Below, in pieces: positions 26,885 through 36,514 of a stretch of 64,000 nt of DNA. Under the pieces are notes generated by a model. The model did not search any database, was not told where the DNA came from, and saw only the letters and a program-made list of their open reading frames with translations. Position numbers and translations under genes: made by a program. The DNA comes from Limnohabitans sp. Rim11 (GTDB taxonomy: Bacteria > Pseudomonadota > Gammaproteobacteria > Burkholderiales > Burkholderiaceae_C): contig NZ_CXOM01000002.1 of the NCBI RefSeq assembly GCF_001269365.1, forward strand, positions 777,440 through 841,439, read 5' to 3'. Within the stretch, counting starts at the first letter, position 1, and each line of letters opens with the position of its first letter.

Positions 26885-28337
26885 GTCGGACACCTCAACA
26901 AACCAGTCAGCATTGTCACCTCAACAGCCCTTGGATGTGGTTGTCATGGCAGCGGGTAAGGGTACTCGGATGAAAAGCCGTTTGCCCAAAGTGCTGCAGC
27001 AACTAGCGGGCAAGCCCCTGCTAGGACATGTTCTGGACACAGCCGCTCAGTTGCACGCGCGCTCTGCGGTGGTCATTACGGGTCATGGTGCCGATGAGGT
27101 TGAGGCCGCTGTGACCAAGCGCGAGTCGGGTTTGTCTGTGAAATTTGTGCGACAGGAACCCCAGTTGGGCACAGGCCATGCGGTGCAGCAGGCCGTGCCT
27201 GTGTTGGCCGATGATGGTTTGGTGGTGGTGCTCTCTGGCGATGTGCCCTTGACACAGGCCGACACATTGAAAGCCTTGATGGCATGCGTTCACTCAGCTG
27301 GCGCCGATCGCTTGGCCTTGCTCACCCTCGACATGCCCAACCCTACTGGCTACGGCCGCATTGTGCGCACGGCAAAAGTCGACAGCGTGCAAGCCATTGT
27401 GGAGCAAAAAGACGCCAGTCCCGAACAACTCAAGATTCAAGAGGTCTACAGCGGCATCATGGCGGTGCCTGCGCGCCAACTCAAAACTTGGTTGGCCAAG
27501 CTGGACAACAACAACGCCCAAGGCGAGTACTACCTCACCGATGTTGTGAAGTGGGCCGTGGCCGATGGCGTCACTGTGGTGGCGCATCGCATTCAAGATG
27601 AGCTGCAAGTGACGGGCGTTAACAGCCCGCAGCAATTGGCGCAACTCGAGCGTGCTTTCCAAACGCAACAAGCCAATGCCCTGATGCTGCAAGGCGTGCG
27701 CTTGGCCGACCCTGCGCGTTTGGATGTGCGCGGTGAATTGCACTGCGCATCGGATGTTGAAATTGATGTGAACTGCGTTTTTGAAGGTCAAGTGCATTTA
27801 GGCGAGGGGGTTCGAATTGGGCCCAACTGCGTCATTGCCAACGCAAGCATTGCAGCAGGCGCAGTGATCCATGCATTCACGCACATCGATGGTGAAAAAT
27901 TAGGCGTGACCGTGGGCGAGGGTGCCTTGATTGGCCCCTTTGCACGCTTGCGTCCTGGCGCGCAATTGGCCGCCGAAGTGCACATCGGCAATTTTGTTGA
28001 AGTCAAAAATTCCACCTTGGCCAAGGGCGCCAAAGCCAATCACTTGGCCTACCTGGGCGATGCCACAGTGGGTGAGCGTGTCAACTACGGCGCCGGTAGC
28101 ATCACGGCCAATTACGACGGTGCCAACAAACACCGCACCGTCATTGAAGACGACGTGCACATTGGCAGCAATTGCGTGTTGATTGCGCCTGTCACCATTG
28201 GTGCAGGTGGTACGGTGGGCGGTGGTTCGACCATTTCCAAGAGCACTGAGCCTGGCGCTTTGAGCGTAGCGCGTGGCAAGCAAGTCAGCATTGCCAATTG
28301 GAAGCGGCCCCAAAAAGCGCCCAAGCCTGCCAAGTAA
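26883..28337 (+). CDS. glmU: Bifunctional UDP-GlcNAc pyrophosphorylase / GlcN-1-P acetyltransferase
   Basis: The 484-residue enzyme has the uridyltransferase domain (VVVMAAGKGTRMKSRLPKVL, then QLGTGHAVQQA) and a C-terminal left-handed beta helix of hexapeptide repeats (IGPFARLRPGAQLAAEVHIG, VEVKNSTLAKGAKANHLAYL). It makes UDP-N-acetylglucosamine for peptidoglycan and lipid A. The frame extends to 26793, but ATG 26883 fits the AGAAGGAAA site and the family N-terminus. With glmS two genes downstream it forms the usual betaproteobacterial glmU-lrp-glmS arrangement. Confidence 0.96.
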   Translation: MSDTSTNQSALSPQQPLDVVVMAAGKGTRMKSRLPKVLQQLAGKPLLGHVLDTAAQLHARSAVVITGHGADEVEAAVTKRESGLSVKFVRQEPQLGTGHAVQQAVPVLADDGLVVVLSGDVPLTQADTLKALMACVHSAGADRLALLTLDMPNPTGYGRIVRTAKVDSVQAIVEQKDASPEQLKIQEVYSGIMAVPARQLKTWLAKLDNNNAQGEYYLTDVVKWAVADGVTVVAHRIQDELQVTGVNSPQQLAQLERAFQTQQANALMLQGVRLADPARLDVRGELHCASDVEIDVNCVFEGQVHLGEGVRIGPNCVIANASIAAGAVIHAFTHIDGEKLGVTVGEGALIGPFARLRPGAQLAAEVHIGNFVEVKNSTLAKGAKANHLAYLGDATVGERVNYGAGSITANYDGANKHRTVIEDDVHIGSNCVLIAPVTIGAGGTVGGGSTISKSTEPGALSVARGKQVSIANWKRPQKAPKPAK

Positions 28338-28367
28338 TTCGACAAGCTTTGGTTTGTTGCTGAGCCA

Positions 28368-28886
28368 TCAAGTCATGGCAACTGGCAATGGAATTTGAGT
28401 GCCAAACTTGGCGCGCTTCACACTGAAGAAAGCTTTGACATTGCGGACGTTGGCGTCTTGCGTGAGCAGCCTTTGCGTGAAAGCCAAATACGACGGCATG
28501 TCGGGTACTTGCACCACCAGCATGAAATCGGGACCTGGCGATACACGCCAACATTGTTGAACGGAAGTTTCTTGAACGGCGCGCGTTTCAAAGGCCTGCA
28601 ACAACTCTTCACCTTGTTTGTCCAAGCTCACTTCAATCAGTGCTGTGACGCTGTGGCCCATAGCGAGGCCCAGTTTGTCGGACGACAAAATGGCCACTTG
28701 TTTTTCAATCCAGCCCTCTTGCTGCAAACGTTTGGTTCGTCGCAAGCAAGTGGGTGCGGAAATGCGCAATTTGTCGGCCAATGCAATGTTGCTGATACTG
28801 GCATCGGCTTGCAAAATGGCCAACAATTCAAGATCAACGGCATCCAAACTGCCCGGTTGCTTGTTTATTTCGGCTTGCGCAGACAT
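28368..28886 (-). CDS. Lrp/AsnC family transcriptional regulator
   Basis: The 172-residue protein has an AsnC-type helix-turn-helix (ALADKLRISAPTCLRRTKRL, residues about 36-55) and the RAM ligand-binding domain (CWRVSPGPDFMLVVQVPDMP). Such regulators are octamers that respond to amino acids. It is divergent from glmS over a very AT-rich 150-bp gap containing an ATTTGAA/TTCAAAT palindrome, which suits autoregulation and possibly control of glmS. The effector cannot be inferred. Confidence 0.9.
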   Translation of the reverse strand: MSAQAEINKQPGSLDAVDLELLAILQADASISNIALADKLRISAPTCLRRTKRLQQEGWIEKQVAILSSDKLGLAMGHSVTALIEVSLDKQGEELLQAFETRAVQETSVQQCWRVSPGPDFMLVVQVPDMPSYLAFTQRLLTQDANVRNVKAFFSVKRAKFGTQIPLPVAMT

Positions 28887-28911
28887 GGTTAATATTTCAT
28901 TAAATTATTGA

Positions 28912-28932
28912 ATTTGAAATAATAATTCAAAT
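28912..28932. promoter_or_regulatory. Palindrome in AT-rich lrp-glmS gap, candidate operator
   Basis: ATTTGAA and TTCAAAT flank a 7-bp AT spacer. The whole 28887-29000 stretch is unusually AT-rich for this genome, with further AATTTAAT-like repeats. Lrp/AsnC proteins favour degenerate AT-rich palindromes, so this is a plausible autoregulatory site. No consensus for this particular regulator is known to me. Confidence 0.4.
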
Positions 28933-29036
28933 TAATATAGTTAGGAAATTTAATTTCATAAATCTAAATTAATTTATAAGTAATTTCATGTCAACAAGCC
29001 TAAGATCCTCTCAAATTTAATTCAAAGGCTCATCTC

Positions 29037-30938
29037 ATGTGCGGCATTGTTGGTGCAGTTTCCGATCGAAATATCGTTCCCATCTTGGTTCAGGGCTTGC
29101 AACGCCTGGAATACCGCGGCTATGACTCCTGCGGCGTCGCCATTCACGAAGCCAGCCTCAAGCGCGGTGTGGGTGGCTTGAAGCGCGCACGCAGCACCTC
29201 ACGCGTGTCCGAGCTCATGTCTCAAATTGAAACCGATCATTTAGAGAGCGGCACAGGCATTGCGCACACTCGCTGGGCCACCCATGGCGCGCCTGCCGTT
29301 CACAATGCCCACCCACATTTCAGTTCAGGGCCCGGCAATTTAGAAAGCCTAAAAGACAAGCCCGGCCGCGTAGCCTTGGTGCACAACGGCATCATTGAAA
29401 ACCACGACGAGCTGCGCGCGCAATTGCAAGCCAAAGGCTATGTGTTCACCAGCCAGACCGACACAGAAGTGATTGCACATTGGGTCGACAGTGTCTACGA
29501 CGGCGATTTGTTTGACGCCGTCAAGCGCACCGTGAGCGAACTCAAAGGTGCCTATGCCATTGCGGTGTTTCACAAAGACGAACCCCAACGGGTGGTGGGC
29601 GCACGCGCAGGTTCACCGCTCATTTTGGGCGTTGGCACATCGCACCACGAGAACTTTTTGGCCAGCGATGCCATGGCATTGGCCGGCGTTACCGATCAAA
29701 TTGTTTATCTTGAAGAAGGCGATTTGGTCGACATTCAATTGGGCAAATATTGGATTGAAGACCGTTTGCATCAGCGCGTAGAACGCCCTGTTAAAACGGT
29801 GCATGCTCACAGCGGCGCTGCAGAGTTGGGTCCTTACAGACACTACATGCAGAAAGAAATTTTCGAACAACCCCGCGCCATTGCAGACACCTTGGAAGGT
29901 GTAGAGCACATCGTGCCCGAGTTGTTCGATGGCTTGAATGGTGGCACGCAATCTGCCAGTGCGTTCAAAGTGTTCAAAGAAATCGACAAGGTCTTGATCT
30001 TGGCGTGTGGTACCAGTTATTACAGCGGTTGCGTGGCCAAGTATTGGTTGGAGTCGGTCGCCCAAATTCCTTGCCAAGTTGAAATTGCCAGCGAATACCG
30101 CTATCGTGATTCCGTGCCAGACCCCAAAACCTTGGTGGTCACCATCACGCAATCGGGCGAAACGGCAGACACCCTCGCAGCGCTGCGACACGCGCAAAGT
30201 CTGGGCATGCAGCACACGCTCACTATTTGCAACGTAGCCACATCGGCCATGGTGCGTGAGTGCAAGCTGGCCTATGTCACACGCGCTGGCGCTGAAATTG
30301 GCGTGGCATCGACCAAGGCTTTCACCACGCAGTTGGCCGGCTTGTTCTTGTTGACGCTGGCCTTGGCGCAAAGCAAAGGTCGTTTGAGTGATGCAGACGA
30401 AGCGATGCACCTCAAAGCCATGCGCCACTTGCCCGCAGCTTTGCAAGCGGTGTTGGCACTCGAGCCTCAAATCATCAGCTGGTCACAAGAGTTTGCATCG
30501 AAAGAAAATGCGTTGTTCTTGGGCCGTGGTACGCACTATCCCATTGCCTTGGAAGGTGCGTTGAAGCTGAAAGAGATTACCTATATTCACGCAGAAGCTT
30601 ATGCAGCCGGTGAACTCAAACACGGTCCTTTGGCATTGGTAACCAGCGAAATGCCGGTAGTCACTGTTGCGCCCAATGATGCGTTGCTTGAGAAACTCAA
30701 AAGCAATATGCAAGAGGTGAGGGCGCGGGGCGGTGTGCTGTATGTGTTGGCAGATGGCGATACCAAGATAGAGAGCAGTGAAGGTGTGAATGTGATTCGC
30801 ATGCCCGAGAACTATGGCGTGTTGTCGCCTATCTTGCACGTTGTGCCGCTTCAGTTGTTGGCGTATCACACCGCGTGTGCCCGGGGAACGGATGTGGACA
30901 AACCTCGTAACTTGGCTAAGAGCGTTACTGTGGAGTGA
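29037..30938 (+). CDS. glmS: Glutamine-fructose-6-phosphate aminotransferase (isomerising)
   Basis: The 633-residue protein begins [12 protein letters not shown], with Cys2 as the glutaminase nucleophile after Met removal. It has [12 protein letters not shown] and HTRWATHG in the N-terminal amidotransferase domain and two SIS domains ([28 protein letters not shown], and [19 protein letters not shown]). It ends KSVTVE as usual. It makes glucosamine 6-phosphate, the entry point of the amino-sugar route completed by GlmU upstream. No glmS ribozyme-like leader is seen. A type-1-core palindrome starts 33 nt after the stop. Confidence 0.97.
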   Translation: MCGIVGAVSDRNIVPILVQGLQRLEYRGYDSCGVAIHEASLKRGVGGLKRARSTSRVSELMSQIETDHLESGTGIAHTRWATHGAPAVHNAHPHFSSGPGNLESLKDKPGRVALVHNGIIENHDELRAQLQAKGYVFTSQTDTEVIAHWVDSVYDGDLFDAVKRTVSELKGAYAIAVFHKDEPQRVVGARAGSPLILGVGTSHHENFLASDAMALAGVTDQIVYLEEGDLVDIQLGKYWIEDRLHQRVERPVKTVHAHSGAAELGPYRHYMQKEIFEQPRAIADTLEGVEHIVPELFDGLNGGTQSASAFKVFKEIDKVLILACGTSYYSGCVAKYWLESVAQIPCQVEIASEYRYRDSVPDPKTLVVTITQSGETADTLAALRHAQSLGMQHTLTICNVATSAMVRECKLAYVTRAGAEIGVASTKAFTTQLAGLFLLTLALAQSKGRLSDADEAMHLKAMRHLPAALQAVLALEPQIISWSQEFASKENALFLGRGTHYPIALEGALKLKEITYIHAEAYAAGELKHGPLALVTSEMPVVTVAPNDALLEKLKSNMQEVRARGGVLYVLADGDTKIESSEGVNVIRMPENYGVLSPILHVVPLQLLAYHTACARGTDVDKPRNLAKSVTVE

Positions 30939-30971
30939 TTTTGATTGGGTTAGGATTTGCGCCGGATGGGC

Positions 30972-31050
30972 GTTGATGCGATGGTGTGAGGGGGCTTCCT
31001 CATACTGGAGTACCAGAAATCGTTCAGCCCCCTCACACCATCACATCAAC
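30972..31050. repeat. Type-1-core palindrome (copy B), no REP arms
   Basis: Arms of 24 bp at 30972-30995 and 31027-31050 are reverse complements with one mismatch. The enclosed 31-nt core (30996-31026) is identical to that at 25909-25939. The arm, ending GTGTGAGGGGGC at the core, is unrelated to the copy A arm except for its G-rich end. Confidence 0.93.
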
Positions 31051-31099
31051 TTCTTGGTGATAGGGTAATTTCACTACCGAGTCATACGGGTCCGGGCCA

Positions 31100-31220
31100 A
31101 AAATAAATGAGGCCAAATAAATGGGGTCAGATCAACATTAATTTTCTGTGATTCAAATGGGCCTATGCTCAAAGTAAATTAATGTTGATCTGACCCCATT
31201 TATTTGGCCCCATTTATTTT
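31100..31220. repeat. REPIN with type-2 core
   Basis: 45-bp arms (31100-31144 and 31176-31220) are complementary with a single mismatch and include AAATAAATGGGG repeated twice and the REP unit. The 31-nt core (31145-31175) is the reverse complement of the core at 24703-24733 with one difference. This is the same element that is nested in the larger palindrome downstream of cytochrome c4, here standing alone. Confidence 0.92.
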
Positions 31221-31241
31221 AGAAATCTTCCAACAACCAAA

Positions 31242-31326
31242 AGGCTTGAGAGGATCAGGGTAGGCGTCTGAACGATTTCTGGTACTCCAGTATGAGGAAG
31301 ACGCCTACCCTGATCCTCTCAAGCCT
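31242..31326. repeat. Type-1-core palindrome (copy C), inverted core
   Basis: 27-bp arms (31242-31268 and 31300-31326) are exact reverse complements. The 31-nt core (31269-31299) is the exact reverse complement of copies A and B. The outer 14 bases of the right arm (ATCCTCTCAAGCCT) are the start of the tandem repeat unit that continues downstream, so this arm is made of pre-existing local sequence. Confidence 0.93.
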
Positions 31327-31440
31327 CTGTCCGAAGAGAAGTGCCCCCTAAACCTATCCTCTCAAGCCTCTGTCCGAAGAGAAGTGCCCCCTAAACCTAT
31401 CCTCTCAAGCCACTGTCCAAAGAGAAGTGCCCCCAAAACT
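31313..31440. repeat. Three tandem 43-bp direct repeats
   Basis: Units start at 31313, 31356 and 31399 with ATCCTCTCAAGCC. The first two are identical over 43 bp; the third has a few changes and is one base shorter. Each contains GAAGAGAAGTGCCCCC. There are no spacers between units, so this is not a CRISPR array. The first unit overlaps the right arm of copy C. Confidence 0.9.
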
Positions 31441-31519
31441 AGCCCAAACAAAAGTGACTGCACCCCCACAAACCCCATGCGAAAATCCGTCACAAATTCC
31501 TACTGACAAACAAAGATCA

Positions 31520-32935
31520 ATGCAAACAAACATAGGACTCATCGGCCTCGGCGTCATGGGCGAAAACCTGGCCCTCAACTTAGAGCGCAACGGCTTCAGC
31601 GTTACAGGCTTTGACCTGGACGACAACAAACGCAACAGCTTCGCCAAACGCACAGAAGGCCTCAACGCCTGTGCCGCCCCCTCACTAAAAGACTTGGTCG
31701 CCAACTTGCAAATGCCCAGACGCGTCTGGCTCATGGTGCCCGCGGGCGCACCTGTTGATAACGTCCTCACAGAACTCAAAAGTCTCTTAAGCGCAGGCGA
31801 CGTCGTCATTGACGGCGGCAACACCTTGTACCGCGACACCCAACGCAGAATGGAATCGCTCGAAGGCTCTGGCATTTTGTATGTGGGTTCGGGCGTGAGT
31901 GGTGGTGAAGAAGGCGCTTTGAATGGCCCCGCCTTGATGCCCGGTGGCAGCTCAGAAGCTTGGCCTTTGGTGCGTCCGTTTTTGCAAGCCATTGCCGCCA
32001 AAGCCGATGATGGCCAGCCCTGCTGCGAATGGATGGGCCCCGGCGGTGCCGGTCACTTTGTGAAGATGGTCCACAACGGCATTGAATATGCCGACATGCA
32101 AATGATTTGTGAAGCCTATGCGCTCATGAAGGGCCTGGGCATGACGGCCTCGCAAAAGAGTGCCGTGTTTCGGGAGTGGGGTGCGGGCGAGTTGAGTAGC
32201 TACTTGATCGACATCACCGCCGATATCTTGGCGCACGAAGATCCTGAAACGGGCAATGCCTTGGTTGAAATGATTTTGGACACCGCCGAGCAAAAAGGCA
32301 CTGGCAAATGGACCAGTCAAATTGCTTTGGATTTGGGTGTCAGTGCGCCCACCATTGCCGATGCTGTGTTTGCGCGCACCATGAGTGCAGTGCAGCCCGA
32401 GCGCGTGGTCGCTTCTAAATTACTCAAAGGACCCAAGCCCCAAGCTGCGCAAAACTTGGATGTGGTCTTGCCAAAAATTCAGAAGGCTTTGTTGGCTGCC
32501 AAAATTTGTGCGTATGCCCAAGGTTTTGCGTTGATCAAAGCTGGCGACAAAGAGCACGATTGGCAATTGCCCATGGACAAGGTGGCTTCTGTGTGGCGCG
32601 CCGGTTGCATCATTCGCGCCCATTTGTTGGAAGACATTCGGCGCGCATTTGCCAACCAACAACACCTCACCAATTTGCTGGTGGACGATCACTTTGCGCG
32701 AGTGATGGCCGAGTGCCAACAAGACTTGCGTGAAGTGGTGGCCATGGCGGCCATGAGTGGCGTGGCTGTGCCCGCATTCATGAGTGCCTTGAGTTATTAC
32801 GATGCTTACCGCACAGAACGTTTGCCTGCCAACTTGTTGCAAGCGCAGCGTGATTACTTCGGGGCGCACACGTATCAGCGTTTGGACAAGCCTGGTAAGT
32901 TTCACACGCAATGGCCAAAGGCCAGCGATAGATGA
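31520..32935 (+). CDS. gnd: 6-phosphogluconate dehydrogenase, decarboxylating
   Basis: The 471-residue protein begins MQTNIGLIGLGVMGENLALN, the NADP-binding GLGVMG fold, and continues with GSGVSGGEEGALNGPALMPG and GPGGAGHFVKMVHNGIEYAD, where the Lys and the HNGIEY motif are catalytic. It oxidises 6-phosphogluconate to ribulose 5-phosphate and CO2, linking with zwf and tal in this window. The frame extends to 31427, but ATG 31520 gives the normal N-terminus and size. The 3' end overlaps the LysE gene by 4 nt. The upstream DNA is repeat-rich. Confidence 0.96.
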   Translation: MQTNIGLIGLGVMGENLALNLERNGFSVTGFDLDDNKRNSFAKRTEGLNACAAPSLKDLVANLQMPRRVWLMVPAGAPVDNVLTELKSLLSAGDVVIDGGNTLYRDTQRRMESLEGSGILYVGSGVSGGEEGALNGPALMPGGSSEAWPLVRPFLQAIAAKADDGQPCCEWMGPGGAGHFVKMVHNGIEYADMQMICEAYALMKGLGMTASQKSAVFREWGAGELSSYLIDITADILAHEDPETGNALVEMILDTAEQKGTGKWTSQIALDLGVSAPTIADAVFARTMSAVQPERVVASKLLKGPKPQAAQNLDVVLPKIQKALLAAKICAYAQGFALIKAGDKEHDWQLPMDKVASVWRAGCIIRAHLLEDIRRAFANQQHLTNLLVDDHFARVMAECQQDLREVVAMAAMSGVAVPAFMSALSYYDAYRTERLPANLLQAQRDYFGAHTYQRLDKPGKFHTQWPKASDR

Positions 32936-33537
32936 GCAACAACTTGGACCTGGTGGCTGCCATGGCCATGTTTGCCTTCGTGACCTCTGTCACGCCAGGC
33001 CCTAACAACATGATGTTGTTAGCCTCGGGGGTGAACTTTGGCGTGAAGCGCACACTGCCGCATTGGCTGGGTGTGTCGCTGGGCCACTTTGTGATGTTGT
33101 TGTTGGTCGGCGCCGGACTTGAGCGCTTGTTGCAGGCTTACCCTGTTGTGTATCAAGTGATGAAAGTGGTGGGCTTTGCCTATCTGGTTTATTTGGCTTG
33201 GGGTGTGGCCCGCAGTGGTGCGCCAGAGCGCAACGGTGAAGAGGCCACACAACCCATCACTTTCTTGGGTGCCGCGGCTTTTCAGTGGGTCAATCCTAAA
33301 GCGTGGATCATGGCCATTGGTTATTTCAGCAATTACATGCCCACCGATGCATCCCTGACTTTTGTGGTGCTGACCTGCATGATGTTCAGCGCCATCAATT
33401 TTCCCAGTGTGGGCTTGTGGGTATGGCTGGGTGCCAAACTAGAGCATTACTTGCAGCAAGATCAGTGGCGCAAATTCTTCAACTGGACCATGGCTTTGTT
33501 GTTAGTGATTTCCATGGTGCCTGTGCTGTTTGTTTAA
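32932..33537 (+). CDS. LysE/RhtB family exporter
   Basis: A 201-residue membrane protein with about six hydrophobic segments, the TPGPNNMMLLASGVNFGVKR signature after the first helix, and FQWVNPKAWIMA, both typical of the RhtB/LysE amino-acid efflux family. It starts at the ATGA overlap with gnd, so the two are cotranscribed even though the functions look unrelated. The exported substrate is unknown. Confidence 0.88.
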   Translation: MSNNLDLVAAMAMFAFVTSVTPGPNNMMLLASGVNFGVKRTLPHWLGVSLGHFVMLLLVGAGLERLLQAYPVVYQVMKVVGFAYLVYLAWGVARSGAPERNGEEATQPITFLGAAAFQWVNPKAWIMAIGYFSNYMPTDASLTFVVLTCMMFSAINFPSVGLWVWLGAKLEHYLQQDQWRKFFNWTMALLLVISMVPVLFV

Positions 33538-33565
33538 AACAGTTCATCATATTGGCTAATGCGCT

Positions 33566-35383
33566 TCAGCTTCTGCCAACAATCGCCTTCGCCAAAGCTT
33601 CAGCCACTTTGATGCCATCCACCCCCGCCGACAAAATGCCACCGGCATAACTGGCGCCTTCACCGGCCGGGTAAAGCCCTTGAGTGTTCAAGCTTTGCAA
33701 GTTGTCGCCGCGGGTCATTTTGAGGGGCGATGAGGTGCGCGTTTCGACCCCCGTTAACACGGCATCTTGCATGTCATAGCCCTTGATCTTGCGACCAAAC
33801 ACAGGCAAGGCTTCGCGCATGGCTTGCACTGCAAACGCAGGCAGTACTTGCGACAAATCGCCCAAGCTCACACCTGGTTTGTAAGACGGCTGTACCGCAC
33901 CAAAGTCGGTGGAGGCACGTGCTTGCAAAAAGTCGCCCACCAGTTGTCCCGGTGCTGTGTAGTTTTCACCACCGGCTACATAGGCTTTAGATTCCAGCTG
34001 ACGTTGAAACACAATGCCCGAGAGCGGGTGATAAGCCTTAGGCGATTGTTGGGCCATAGCCTGAGCTTGTGAGGCCCACTTCAAACCATCGGCATCACCA
34101 AAGGCAGCTTGCCACGCAGCCACATCCAGTGGGTAGTCTTCAGGGTCAATGGCCACCACCATGCCGGCATTGGCATTGCGCTCGTTGCGTGAGTACTGGC
34201 TCATGCCATTGGTCACCACGCGACCCGCTTCGCTGGTGGCAGCCACCACAGTGCCACCGGGACACATGCAAAAGCTGTAAACCGCACGGCCGTTTTGTGC
34301 GTGGTGAACCAGTTTGTAATCGGCTGCGCCTAGCAAGGGATGGCCTGCATGGCGGCCCCAACGCGCAGCATCGATCACGCTTTGCGGATGTTCTATGCGA
34401 ACGCCAATGGAGAAGGCCTTGGCCTCCATGTACACGCCGCGCTCGTACAACAAGGTGAAGGTGTCGCGCGAACTGTGGCCCAAAGCCAGCACCACATGGC
34501 GAGTGGCTAGGTGAGAACGCGCGCCAGTGTTGCGATCTTCCATGTGCAAACCAGTGACTTGCCGGCCTTGCGCCGTGGTTTGAATATCGATGTCGACCAC
34601 GCGTTGTTCAAATCGCACTTCACCACCCATAGCAATGATTTGCTCGCGCAAGTTTTCAACTACCTTGACCAATTTAAAAGTGCCAATGTGGGGGTGTGCC
34701 GCAAACAAGATATCGCTGGGCGCGCCCGCTTGCACAAATTCGTTCATGACCTTGCGGCCTAAGTGGCGCGGGTCTTTGATTTGGCTGTAGAGCTTGCCGT
34801 CCGAGAAGGTGCCAGCGCCGCCTTCGCCAAATTGCACATTGCTTTCGGGGTTGAGTGTTTTCTTGCGCCACAAACCCCAGGTGTCTTTGGTGCGTTGACG
34901 CACGGGGCTGCCGCGTTCAATGACGATGGGCTTGAAGCCCATTTGCGCCAAGCTCAAGGCTGCAAAAATACCGCAAGGGCCAAAGCCCACCACCACGGGG
35001 CGTTCACCTTCTTCTAAGCCAAAGTTGGAAGGTGCATGACAAGGCGCCTGCCAAGTCATGTTGGGCGTAGCTTGAATGTGGGGGTTGCCTGCAAACTTGT
35101 TGAGCAGCGACGCCTCTGCTGCAGGATCTTTCAAGGTGATGTCCGCAATGAACACCGCCAACAAATCGGCTTTGCGCGCATCAAAGCTGCGTTTAAAAAC
35201 ATGCAATTGATCGATGGCTTGCACATCGATGTCTAATGCTTTGGCTGCCAGTTGGCGCAGGGCTTCTTCGGGATGCGGTGGCGGAATGCGGTCCTCGTCT
35301 GTTTCTGACGGGGCATCTGCTGCACGGCGCACTTCAACCGGCAATGCGGTCAAGGGCAGTTTGAGTTCTGAGATTCGAATCAT
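33566..35383 (-). CDS. FAD-dependent dehydrogenase of the COG2509 type
   Basis: The 605-residue protein has an N-terminal domain of about 125 residues that starts MIRISELKLPL, then an FAD-binding fold (RPVVVGFGPCGIFAALSLAQ), NPESNVQFGEGGAGTFSDGK, and a C-terminal FAD contact (LYPAGEGASYAGGILSAGVD). This combination marks the uncharacterised FAD-dependent dehydrogenase group COG2509. The CMCPGG motif in the middle (YSFCMCPGGTVVAATSE) is conserved there too. No substrate is established. It is convergent with the LysE gene and followed upstream on the same strand by cysK. Confidence 0.82.
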   Translation of the reverse strand: MIRISELKLPLTALPVEVRRAADAPSETDEDRIPPPHPEEALRQLAAKALDIDVQAIDQLHVFKRSFDARKADLLAVFIADITLKDPAAEASLLNKFAGNPHIQATPNMTWQAPCHAPSNFGLEEGERPVVVGFGPCGIFAALSLAQMGFKPIVIERGSPVRQRTKDTWGLWRKKTLNPESNVQFGEGGAGTFSDGKLYSQIKDPRHLGRKVMNEFVQAGAPSDILFAAHPHIGTFKLVKVVENLREQIIAMGGEVRFEQRVVDIDIQTTAQGRQVTGLHMEDRNTGARSHLATRHVVLALGHSSRDTFTLLYERGVYMEAKAFSIGVRIEHPQSVIDAARWGRHAGHPLLGAADYKLVHHAQNGRAVYSFCMCPGGTVVAATSEAGRVVTNGMSQYSRNERNANAGMVVAIDPEDYPLDVAAWQAAFGDADGLKWASQAQAMAQQSPKAYHPLSGIVFQRQLESKAYVAGGENYTAPGQLVGDFLQARASTDFGAVQPSYKPGVSLGDLSQVLPAFAVQAMREALPVFGRKIKGYDMQDAVLTGVETRTSSPLKMTRGDNLQSLNTQGLYPAGEGASYAGGILSAGVDGIKVAEALAKAIVGRS

Positions 35384-35485
35384 GGCTGTCGGTGGTTGGG
35401 CTTGTGGTTATCAAGCAGACCCGGCAATTATCGCGCGAGATGCCAAGCAAGGGAACCCTGCTTTGCATCCAGAAGTTTCAAAGAT

Positions 35486-36403
35486 TCAATTTGGCAAGAA
35501 GCCTTCGATGGACAAGTAACGCTCACCCGTATCGTAGTTAAAGCCCAGCACCGTAGCGCCTGCTGGTAACTCTTTCAATTTTTGAGCAATGGCGGCCAAG
35601 GTGGCGCCTGAAGAAATGCCCACCAACAAACCTTCTTCACGTGCAGAGCGGCGTGCGTATTCGCGCGCATCTTCGGCTTCCACTTGAATCACGCCATCCA
35701 GCAAGCTGGTATCGAGGTTTTTAGGAATGAAGCCAGCGCCAATGCCTTGGATGGGGTGAGGTGCCGGTGAGCCGCCAGAGATCACAGGCGATGCGGTGGG
35801 TTCGACAGCAAACACTTTGAGATTTGGAAATTTAGCCTTCAAAACTTTGGCAGTGCCCGTCAAGTGGCCACCAGTGCCGACACCAGTGATGATGGCGTCA
35901 ATGCCTTCAGGGAAGTCCGCCAAAATTTCTTGCGCGGTGGTGCGCACGTGGATGTCGATGTTGGCGGGGTTGTTGAATTGTTGAGGCATCCAAGCGCCCG
36001 GCGTGCTGGCCACCAACTCTTCAGCGCGAGCAATCGCGCCCTTCATGCCTTTTTCGCGCGGCGTGAGGTCGAAGGTGGCGCCATAGGCCAGCATCAAGCG
36101 GCGGCGTTCAATGGACATGCTGTCGGGCATGACCAAGACCAATTTATAGCCCTTGACGGCCGCCACCATGGCCAGGCCAATGCCCGTGTTGCCAGAGGTG
36201 GGCTCAATGATGGTGCCCCCCGCTTTGAGAGCGCCAGTTTTTTCGGCATCTTCCACCATGGCCAAGGCAATGCGGTCTTTCACAGAACCGCCGGGGTTGC
36301 TGCGCTCGGACTTGATCCACACATTGGCATCGGCGCCAAACAGTTTGTTAATGCGAATGTGGGGTGTGTTGCCAATGGTCTGCAAGACGTTTTGAGCTTT
36401 CAT
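35486..36403 (-). CDS. cysK: Cysteine synthase A
   Basis: The 305-residue PLP enzyme has NPGGSVKDR with the cofactor Lys42, [12 protein letters not shown] for phosphate and substrate binding, and [14 protein letters not shown] for the PLP phosphate. The length and the TGVGTGG region fit CysK rather than cystathionine beta-synthase. It makes cysteine from O-acetylserine and sulfide. It is divergent from rnpB across about 110 nt. Confidence 0.92.
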   Translation of the reverse strand: MKAQNVLQTIGNTPHIRINKLFGADANVWIKSERSNPGGSVKDRIALAMVEDAEKTGALKAGGTIIEPTSGNTGIGLAMVAAVKGYKLVLVMPDSMSIERRRLMLAYGATFDLTPREKGMKGAIARAEELVASTPGAWMPQQFNNPANIDIHVRTTAQEILADFPEGIDAIITGVGTGGHLTGTAKVLKAKFPNLKVFAVEPTASPVISGGSPAPHPIQGIGAGFIPKNLDTSLLDGVIQVEAEDAREYARRSAREEGLLVGISSGATLAAIAQKLKELPAGATVLGFNYDTGERYLSIEGFLPN

Positions 36404-36514
36404 GATCGCGGTCCTTGGGGTGTAGAGAAGAATGATTCGAATGACTGAGACGGATTTTGACCTACTTGTTCTGTCAATTTCTGCATATGGTTATGCCGCG
36501 AGGCGATAATGCGG

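Larger units (their letters stand above)
30939..31519. other. Repeat-rich intergenic island between glmS and gnd
   Basis: About 580 bp with no supported gene. It holds, in order, a palindrome with type-1 core (30972-31050), a REPIN with type-2 core (31100-31220), another type-1-core palindrome in inverse orientation (31242-31326), three tandem 43-bp repeats (31313-31440), and about 80 bp of unique AC-rich sequence leading to gnd. No transposase gene or terminal target duplication is visible. Confidence 0.85.

Noticed and set aside
30972..31050. Simple transcription terminator after glmS
   Set aside because: The stem is not followed by a T run, the loop is 31 nt and identical at distant loci, which a terminator would not need. 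It may still impede transcription.
31313..31440. CRISPR-like array of 43-bp repeats
   Set aside because: The repeats are directly abutting, with no spacers, and no cas gene is present.
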